The translations under genes were made by a program, and so were the position numbers. A stretch of 64,000 nt of DNA from Quercus robur (lineage: Eukaryota > Streptophyta > Magnoliopsida > Fagales > Fagaceae): contig NC_065542.1 of NCBI RefSeq assembly GCF_932294415.1, forward strand, positions 43,117,942-43,181,941, written 5' to 3'. Positions 55,733-64,000 of the stretch are shown piece after piece. Every line of letters begins with the position of its first letter. Positions within the stretch are counted from its first letter, which is position 1. The notes under the pieces were generated by a model. The model ran no database searches. It was not told where the DNA came from and saw only the letters and a list, made by a program, of their open reading frames with translations.

Positions 55733-58700
55733 TCATTTCCTATTGGTTTTTATAATTTATAAAAAATTTCGAAAAAACTTGTTGTAATTTGTAAATTTTG
55801 TAATGCGTGGTGGCCAAATTGAAATCATTGAATTTGCGTACCCATTTCAAAAACAAAGGCAAAAACCACCCCCTAACTTTTATTTAAAATTGTACCCCAT
55901 TTTCTCAAATGGGTCTCTCTCTCTCTCTCTCTCTATCTCTCTAAAATTCAAATAATTTACTACTTTCATGACTTTTTATATGCATTCATTTATGTGCCGA
56001 ACTTAATTAATTATTTTAGGATCTATAGTCAAGTCTTAAAGAAAAATTTTGGGATTAAGACTTTATTGTCGTTATAGCTTATAGGCACGTTTGCATTTAT
56101 GTGGCCGAGCCTAACTAACATGTCTAATCTGTCGAGGATTCATAAAAAGATTTGGGACCAGGATTTATTGTGAGATGGGGACGCGTGTATTTATGTGAAT
56201 TTCAATATGAGATTTTCGGGCATGAAAGGAAATTGATGGATTCTAGAAACAATTCATTGTGCCGATTCTATTGACTATTATGCTTGAAAATTGCTGTGCA
56301 TACACGTCATACATATGCCTTTTTTTTTTTTCTTTTTATGTGTATTGGACGGATTCGAATGTTCTTAAAAATGTAGTTGTTACCTGTAAGGAGAGTAATC
56401 TGGAACCTAATTCGAATGTTCTAAAGATTGTTCTAAAGATTGTTTTTCATTAGTATTATTATTATTAATTTTTTTGTGAAAAATAACTTCATCTCATGGA
56501 AAGCTAAATAAGGGAAATTGATAAGGGAAGTTAGGAGATCGTTTTCCAACTTATTTAATATTGCTAACAGACATAGAAAAATGAGATATTTTTGTAAAAA
56601 ATGACTTATTTTTTAAAAAAATTAATATCGAAACAAACAGAACGTAACAAATGCTGTGGATTCTGTTTTTGTTTTTTGTTTTAATATATAACTAAACAAG
56701 GATTTTTTTTTTTTTTGAGACATTGTTTCTTGAGTAAACGCGAATAAACTACCATTACTCCTCATTGACATTCTATTTTGCCTGCTCACCTTAAATGTAC
56801 CCAAATTGTGAACTCTTTATTTATTTCTTTATTTTATTAAACAACAATGCTACAGATACCCTATTCATATTTTAGTGAGTTGTTAATTTTTGTGAGAGCA
56901 ACTCACTTTCACGTGGGGCTACTTGTGACTCTCAATTTATTATGTACCAATCACAATTTGACACATTAGTTACGAATAAAATTAGGTATGTTCCTAAACT
57001 TATTGATCATCAAAATAGTGCTATCTTAGTTTTAATCTTTACAAGTTTGTCTCCCTCCCTTCACCCCACATTTCCTCTCCTTTCACTGCACTTCACTACA
57101 GCCCACTCCCTCCAATTGCTACTGCAAAACCCAAGATTCTCAACCCAAAGATGTGAAACACGATTCCAAATCAACCACCTCCAACAAAACCCACTTATAA
57201 CCGTCACCCACTCTAATCTTGGCTACATGGATTTCCCTCTCTCTCTCTTGACATGAACAAGGAGATGTATTAAATACACAGATAAGAAAGATTACACAAC
57301 GTTAGGACACATACCATAAAAGAGAAAGCTTTGAGACAATACACACAAACAACTAGATAAACTAAAGTAACTAAGATCATGGCAAAGCACAAAAACAAGC
57401 TATAGGGAAGCTCATAGTGTCCCAAAATGAGGCACTGCAAAAGGAACATGAGGCATGTGTCATAAAAAGATCTCTCTCTCCAGGTGTGTGGCTTCTCTCA
57501 TAATAACCTCGCCATATTTTCATCACCCTTATCCTTTCTCAGTAACGTCTCTCACTGTCTACAACTATGAAAATCAATGAATTATCACAATATGTTCTAG
57601 ATTTGTTTTTTAAATCCATTCATATCTTTGTGTTTGTTTTCGTTCAATGGCCTCACTGGTTGGTATGTATTATTGTCCTTCATTTGATTTGTTATATTCA
57701 AATGATGAGTTTATATGTAACCTGACCGAATCGACAAGCTCACAAAAAGGATGCATTTGCATGTTTGACATTTTATAAAATTAGACCAATTGTGAATAAT
57801 ATAATCGATTTTTTTTTTATTAGTTTGGTAAATTAATAGTTTTAAATTTGACACTTTTTAATTCAAAAATAGATATAAAATTGTATACTGATATAATTTT
57901 TCTAGCTTGCATCAAGACAAATTAAATATAAAATAAAACCAGTTCATTATTTTAAATGAGAAATAAACTAGATCTATGGTTTTGCCCATCACCCTTTAAA
58001 GGATAAACCAAAGTTAGGTTAGGTAAATTAAGACTTATGTATTAGGGATAGAGATATATTCAAATGAGTACAATTAGAATCAATTAAAAAAAATTGTGGT
58101 AAGAAGAGCTTTTTTTTCATATATTTATGAGTATGTTTGGCTAAAAGCTTTGAGCTTTAAGCTCTTTGCTCTTTGATTTTTTGTTTTTTTATTTTTTATA
58201 TATATATATATATTTATTTATAACAAAACTTTTTTTTTTGGGGTTCAAAATAAGCTAGTTTTTAGCTTTTAGTCACACATTTAGCATAAAAGCTACTAAA
58301 AACTATAAATATACACACACTGTGCAAATAAGGTACAAGAAACTATGGGATACCCAAATGGATTGCGAGGTGCATATTGTAAAAAGTAAAGGACACTATG
58401 ATTTTGGTCCTTAGCTATGTGTTTGAAGTTTAATTTTGTCCATGAATTGGCCCCTTATTGTTATCTAATACTGCATTTGCCCCCATATTTCTTTCAGAAA
58501 TTAAATAATTTTCTTGATTTCTTTTTCAACTTTAATAATTCAACCTATAGTTAAGTTTGTACGTTACACTCATCCCCCATTCCCCTAGAAGGTCCCAAAT
58601 ATTGTGAATCGGTTAAAATCCTAGGTTTTATCTCTCACACACACAACTATGAGAGTGTTGAATAATCATTGAATTAATTTTTAACAGTTTGAGGCTTCAA

Positions 58701-58915
58701 TTTTTTTTTAAGCTAGTCTCTCCCACACGATCGCATGAGATTTTAGCTTTTTGCACTGTGCGTCACCTTTCCAAAGGTAAATTAGAACTTAAAAAAAAAA
58801 AAGATTTTCATCTCTATTTGTTAAATTTTATGCTTAGACCATAATATTTGATTCTCCATACAAATTTAATTTCAATTTGATTAGTATTAATTCATTGAGT
58901 CATGTGTTGAATCTA

Positions 58916-58916
<1 letters not shown>

Positions 58917-58961
<45 letters not shown>
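58917..58961. repeat. (TA)n microsatellite
   Basis: About 22 TA units in the right arm, where the left arm has a MITE instead. Confidence 0.95.
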
Positions 58962-58965
<4 letters not shown>

Positions 58966-59892
58966 ATGCGTTGAATTTGTCTTTGCTTGGTAGATTAAGG
59001 CTATTAGGTAATTTGAATATTAAGTGACGTTTCAAAAGTGCTTTGAGAAATTAATTCTATTATTTTACACTTTAACAATTATTTATTCTTGTTATAATAT
59101 AATTTTACATTGTTGATATATAGACTCTTTTTTTAATATTGTTTTTATTATAAATGCGTAGTATAAAATATTAATATGGAGAGAGAGAGAGGATATCAAA
59201 TAAGATTTCTTGATAAAAATTTCACTACTAATATAAAAAGAGTCTAACATAAAATTTAAATAAAAATATTTTAAAAAGAGTTAGAAGATAGTAGAATAAT
59301 ATGATGAAAAGATAACACTAAAAGTAATTATAATGATGTTAAATCATGATAAAAATCTAATATAACAATTCTTAATTATGTTTAAAAAGACTATATATAT
59401 ACACACACACACTTAAATACATGTGTTGCTTATAGAATTTCATTGACAATGCTTGTTACATTTGTTTACATAATTTTTTTAAATTAAAATTTTCAAAATC
59501 CTTCTTAAAATCGATTGTCTCATAAGAAAAATAAATGAATTAGTCGTATTATCGATTGAGAAGGAAATGCTAGTGAAATCTAAATACAAAAACTCAATGA
59601 ATAATCTTGTATCTTGGAACGAAGAAGAATGCATTTTAAATAAGAAAATTAATTAAATATTATTTAAGTGGTATTTAAATATAAAACATCATTTTCTCAA
59701 CAATATATAACATCTATTGAAGTTTCTTACTTAGATCCTAGAGTTTCTCAAAAAAGCTAACCCTATCCTTTTTTTTTTTTTTTCAAGATGAAATGGAAAT
59801 TTGCTTTGCGTTTTATGTGCGCTGAATTTTAAGCTTAAAAAATGTGAAGAAATAAGGATAATTAGTATTTTTATGAAAATTTATTTTGCTTT

Positions 59893-60000
59893 GGGTTTCA
59901 ATTAGTTCAATTGATTAAAGTTTTGTAGTCAAATAAAAAATTTAGGATTCAAACCTTCCCGACATCAAAAATCAATTAATATCTGCCTATGATAAGAGCA
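59893..60000 (+). mobile_element. tRNA-related SINE, copy 3 (diverged)
   Basis: GGGTTTCAATTAGTTCAATT and AGGATTCAAACC are the A- and B-box regions, followed by AAAAATCAATTAATATCTGC. It is the most diverged of the three copies and lies outside the arm. Confidence 0.65.
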
Positions 60001-60074
60001 AGAAGTGGGCATATTAAAGTAAATCAAGTCGTTCAATTGAACATATTAATTTCATATACGTGCCATTTCAGCCA

Positions 60075-60190
60075 AAAGATTGAAAGGAAAGATAGTATAA
60101 AGAAAAAAAGTCATAAACTAATTCAACTAATAAAAGGAAAGATAGTAGTATAAAGAAAAAAGTCATAAACTGATTCAACTAATAATTAGT
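60075..60190 (+). repeat. Direct tandem duplication of about 53 bp
   Basis: AAAGGAAAGATAGTATAAAG... and AAAGGAAAGATAGTAGTATA... each followed by AAAGTCATAAACT and ATTCAACTAATAA. Confidence 0.85.
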
Positions 60191-60247
60191 AGTTGTTACC
60201 GAAAATTTTGGTTGCCTGAAGCTGGAAAAAGAACCTCGATGAGGGCA

Positions 60248-60249
<2 letters not shown>

Positions 60250-60302
<53 letters not shown>
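60250..60302. repeat. (AT)n run followed by a T run
   Basis: About 19 AT units then about 15 T. Confidence 0.95.
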
Positions 60303-61335
60303 CTTGAGAGCAACTAAACTTGCATGGTTGAACAATTTGCATATAGTTGGGCACCAAACCCCATAAAAAAGAAGGGCTGGTAAAGAATATAGTATTTCAA
60401 TCTTTATTGAGATCTACCTTAGCTTGTTTTTTTTTGCTGAATAAGATCTACCTTAGCTTTAACCCTATAATTCTTAGCTCATATATTTTTAATGCCCTTT
60501 ATAGGTTGGGCTTTACAAAATAAAGCAGCAGAGAAAGACAGCAGCAGAATTTTTTGGTCCCCATGAATAGGTACTAGTCATTAGCTCTGCCGAGCATTTA
60601 TTCATAATATTTTGACATGTGGTTTGCATGCAATATATGCAAATTTTTAGCTTAGAAAATATAGGCATATTAAAACCACCAGAAGTATTGAATTTTCTAT
60701 GTATGAAGTCGTTAGCTGATTTTAAAGACCACCACATTGTCACCAAACTTTCATGCCTTGACCTAACTTGGTTTGGAACCATAGTCTTGAATCAAGATAC
60801 CCCAACTGCTACAGATTGAACATATTCCCCATTTTGTTTGATACTTTTTAATTTTCAGAGCTTTTGTTCTGAAAGACCTCAAAAAAATTACATTTTTGAG
60901 GAGAATCTATAGAAACAAATGCCCCAAAATGTGATTTTTGAAATAAAACATTTTCTGGAAAATAATTTTTCAATTTCAGATGTTTGTTTGCATGTAAATT
61001 TTGGATGGTTTATAGGGTTATACTTATATATGCTAAAGAAGTACTAGGGAAAACCACAAACTCAGACATAGATACTTTACTATTAATCTGTTATACTTTA
61101 TACATGAGATTGAAGCTTTATTAACCTTGGTTTACAAACTTGCTAAGCTCTTTTAATTTCTCTGTTCTTCATTCTCCAAGGAAGATTTTCTTATATGGAT
61201 TGTCGATGAAGTCATCCAATACAAAGCCGACAATAGATGGATTTGATTGAAATGGAGTTGCCTAGCTCAGCTGTCTTGTCTAAACTAACAGCTTACACAT
61301 CGGTTTGACATCTCACATTTTTAGCTACTTTCACC
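60303..61335. other. Intergenic, no gene seen
   Basis: A repeated AGATCTACCTTAGCTT occurs at about 60410 and 60446. No supported gene. Confidence 0.4.
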
Positions 61336-61342
61336 CCAAAAC

Positions 61343-61402
61343 GTGTTACCTAGACTAGACGAAGACAAATTTTCTGCTTGTTACCTAGACTAGACGAAGA
61401 CA

Positions 61403-61459
<57 letters not shown>
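61343..61459 (+). repeat. 36-bp duplication and (CT)n microsatellite
   Basis: TGTTACCTAGACTAGACGAA occurs twice (about 61343 and 61379), each followed by GACAAATT. A CT run of about 25 units follows at 61409-61459. Confidence 0.9.
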
Positions 61460-61462
<3 letters not shown>

Positions 61463-61561
61463 CAGGACAGGTTGGTGGGGGAAACAACAAGGGAAAAGAA
61501 AAGAATGGAACAAGTTTCTAATAAATCAATTTTTTATTCAAATTGTACTGCCCAAAATTAA

Positions 61562-61818
61562 ACTTGGTACCCGTTTGAATTGACCTTATCAGTTTCTGTG
61601 TTTGCGTTTTTTGTTTTTGTTTTTGTTTTTAAGTGCGTTTTTGTGGCTGGTGGTTCTTTCAATTGGTCTCGTGCATTGTTTATGAGACTCACAAATCTTT
61701 TTTTAACAAAATTTTCATTAAAAAAGGGTCGCACGACACTATCCACATATTTAAAAATTATTTTGCTAGTATTTTCAGTTTTCAGCAAAATAAGCGATAT
61801 TCAAACGGCCTCTTAACA
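61562..61818 (-). repeat. MITE family M1, copy D (reverse orientation)
   Basis: Ends GTACCCGTTTGAATTGACC and GATATTCAAACGGCCTC are inverted. AAAATTATTTTGCTAGTA and TCTCGTGCATTGTTTATGAG match the complement of copies A and C. Confidence 0.7.
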
Positions 61819-61836
61819 TCTTTTTTATAGGAAGTA

Positions 61837-62165
61837 TTACGGTTATTAATATTTTTGTAGTACTTTCACAATAAATTATAAGGGTTTGTTTGATAATATT
61901 GTTTAAGTAATAGTTTTTGTTGTTTAAACACTACAACACGTATTTTCACAACACTTTTTCACTCGCATATATTTCTATAACACTTAAACAACGTTGCTAG
62001 AAATCTTTGACCAAACAAGCTCTAAGTGTTAAATTGTTATTAGTTCTAATTTAAACTTATTATTGAAATTACTTTTTTACCCACTAATAACAATATGTAA
62101 CAACCTGTCATTTATGATTTGTTGTGAAAGTATTGTGAAATGTTGTGAGCATAATATTTCTCCTT
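61837..62165. mobile_element. M3 MITE copy 3 with a nested Tourist-like MITE
   Basis: The outer element has diverged inverted ends (GGAAGTATTACGGTTATTAA and, reverse-complemented, GGAGAAATATTATGCTCAC) around ACTTTCACAATAAAT. Inside it, 61882-62022 is a second element. Confidence 0.65.
61882..62022. mobile_element. 141-bp Tourist-like (PIF/Harbinger) MITE
   Basis: Ends GGGTTTGTTTGATAATATTG and CTTTGACCAAACAAGCTC form a terminal inverted repeat. TAA flanks both sides (61879-61881 and 62023-62025), the typical target of the superfamily. Confidence 0.75.
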
Positions 62166-63506
62166 TATAATAAGCTTTAAAGAGTAGATCATTCCACAAT
62201 TACATTCCATAAAATCCTCAACATCGTTATTTAAAAAATTAAAATCTAGAAAGATTTGAAACTCAAACTTCAAAATTCAAGAATGAAACTTAAGAATTTA
62301 GATAAGAAAAAAACCCTAAAATAAAAAATTATGAAATATTTTGGTTGTGCTCCCCGCATCACTCTTTGAAGCTATCTGCTTTACTCATGATGATATAAGC
62401 TTATATTTGCCACCAACGTCATCTCATGTTCATGTCTTACTCTATTTAAAGTATTTTAAGGGCTTGTTTGGTTGGGAGAAAAGTGGAAAGAGTAAAAGGG
62501 AAAAGAGAAAATATGGGAGAAAATGGTGTTTGGTTGGGGAAGAGTGAAAATAATGGGTCCAAGAGTTTTCTCCCGGGACCCATCATTTGGGGTGAAATGG
62601 TGTTCTCCTCAAATTAGAGAGTAGGTTTGAAGGAAAATTATCCTATTCAAGGTAGCACTATTTATTGTAATCTGTTAAATATTCAAAACACATAAAGAAC
62701 TTTTCAATTAAAACTCTAATATCAGCAAAGCTCTACTGCTAATTAAAGTTCCTACCCCAATGCCAAACCGCGTAAGTTCTCATTTCATACTCTTATGACC
62801 TTAGCATTTCTTTGCCACATTCTTGCTTGGTATTTGTTTGAAAATTATCACTTTAATCTAGGCCTTAATCTAATGTGAAATATCTTTCCTTCACTCACCA
62901 TAAACATAAGGAGAGATGCCAACAAAGTCTTTATCAATCTCGTCAATTTAATCATTATTCTACCACGTAACTGGCCTAATTCCTTTGAATAATTTGATCT
63001 TTCTATAGTTTTATTTGGTCAACACACGAATAAGTGACTTAAAAAAAGTGTTGGGGAACCGTAAACCACGGACTTTGAGGCTTGCAAATTTAGATCAAAA
63101 TTCTCTTAGAGCTTTTCAGATTCGATCAAATGGAGTTCTTTAAAATTTTACCTTTCTTTATAATAAATTACCAAACTTATGCGACATTATCAATTCATTT
63201 ACCTAATCCTAAAACAATGGTTAAATAAACTCATCCTGAATTCCTGACACAAGCAATCCTTTTATAGTTAGATATAAATCTACTCATATGTTGAGAGGAG
63301 TGGAAACATGCGAGGAAACTCACTAAAAGATGATTCACTCAAGACAAAATGAGTTTCAAGACTCTTTTGATGCAATCAATGTAAACAGGGATTTAATAGT
63401 ATTAACAATTTTACAAGATCCAGGGGGATTTTTTTGCAAAATCACATCCATTTTCAAATAATTTTGTTAGTTAGTACCGTTTCCAAACTATTTAGGAAAC
63501 TAACAT
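62166..63506. other. Intergenic, no gene seen
   Basis: Contains a further TTAAGGGCTTGTTTGGTTGG start at about 62457, probably a worn Harbinger-type MITE without a clear right end. No gene. Confidence 0.4.
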
Positions 63507-64000
63507 CTCGAATCTTTTAGACTCGATTTCCATGAGGTGCTTAGCTGAAGTGGATTAAAAAAATCCACATGGAACTCGAGTCAATCCAGCAAGCACTAAC
63601 AGACCATCCCAGAAAACACAAACCCACAATAGAAAATATTCCTTTGGTGCCAAGATCGTCAAACCCATGGCACTCCAGTGCCGAAATCGTGATTTTTGGG
63701 TTTGAATTTTTGCTCCGATTTAGATCGTGATTTTTGGGTTTGGGATTTTGAGAAGTGGGTTTGGGATTTTGAGAAATGGATTTAGATGAAGAAGGAAGAA
63801 CTGTCTTGGGTTTTTGGGGCTTAGAAGAAGGGAGTGGGACGGCAGATGGAGAAAAAAATAATAAAAAAATAAGAGAGAAAAAGAACGAAGGAAGAAGATG
63901 GTGGAGAGGAACTCGAGTCTTAAAGACTCGATTTCCACTTGGATTTTTTAGTCCACCTCAGTTTTGCCAACACACAGAAATCGAGTCTCTTAAACTCAAG
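63507..64000. mobile_element. MITE with CTCGAGT-type long inverted repeats at the window end
   Basis: 63507-63576 (CTCGAATCTTTTAGACTCGA ... TGGATTAAAAAAATCCACAT, GGAACTCGAGTC) and 63912-64000 are inverted copies: the final bases GAAATCGAGTCTCTTAAACT are the complement of the left end. The interior has repeated GGGTTTGGGATTTTGAGAA and no credible gene. The right end falls at or just past the window edge. Confidence 0.65.

Larger units (their letters stand above)
51325..59550 (-). repeat. Right arm of the large inverted duplication
   Basis: Reverse-complement partner of 23605-31600. It lacks the left arm's MITEs at 24199, 24825 and 26079 and the segment 27626-28335, but carries its own block of about 2.4 kb at 52395-54775. 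Its inner end lies beside the LTR-like sequence at 48440-51255. Confidence 0.93.

Noticed and set aside
1..64000. tRNA, rRNA, organelle-DNA insertion or CRISPR array
   Set aside because: No tRNA cloverleaf, rRNA, plastid or mitochondrial gene, or regularly spaced repeat array was recognised; B-box-like words belong to SINEs.

Overview
The window is nuclear DNA of a higher plant. It is AT-rich, has intron-containing eukaryotic genes with GT-AG splicing, and is crowded with plant transposable elements (Ty3/gypsy Tat-like, L1-type LINE, SINE, hAT, CACTA-like, PIF/Harbinger, Mutator-like MITEs). The gene families (DUF247, a hAT-derived BED/DUF659 gene, an MRL7/SVR4-like plastid protein) are those of a dicot. 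Several repeats look like ones I remember from Fagaceae (oak, chestnut); that is a guess from memory, not proof.

Layout. 1-798: 3' part of a DUF247 gene cut by the window edge. 1028-1598: a 5'-truncated LINE between 21-bp target-site duplications. 4190-11163: a decayed Ty3/gypsy element whose gag is split by a 1.35-kb hAT-type element that itself holds a small MITE. 12080-12480: an LTR-like fragment. 15923-18161: an intact two-exon hAT-transposase-derived host gene. 19370-21400: a duplicated LINE tail, a CACTA-like element packed with palindromic motifs and another small repeat. 32916-35135 (minus): a four-exon MRL7/SVR4-like gene. 37618-42410: a decayed PIF/Harbinger transposon with both of its genes. 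42990-51300: MITEs, a SINE and LTR-like non-coding repeat. 59550-64000: mostly MITEs and microsatellites.

The main large-scale structure is a diverged inverted duplication. About 23605-31600 reappears in reverse orientation at 51325-59550, with about 20 kb between the arms; the MRL7-like gene lies in that spacer. Each arm carries one intact copy of a small plant-conserved protein gene (29613-30164 minus, 55199-55732 plus), both with a TATA box and 5' leader, transcribed outward. Comparing the arms shows which elements came before the duplication (the LINE tail at 27110-27625) and which came after (the MITEs at 24199, 24825 and 26079; the 2.4-kb block at 52395-54775).

Only five or six loci look like functional host genes: DUF247, the hAT-derived gene, the MRL7-like gene, and the two paralogs. 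I found no tRNA or rRNA gene, CRISPR array or bacterial-type operon, and nothing I would call a new biochemical system. The novelty here is structural: the inverted duplication, the nested insertions and several well-bounded repeat families.
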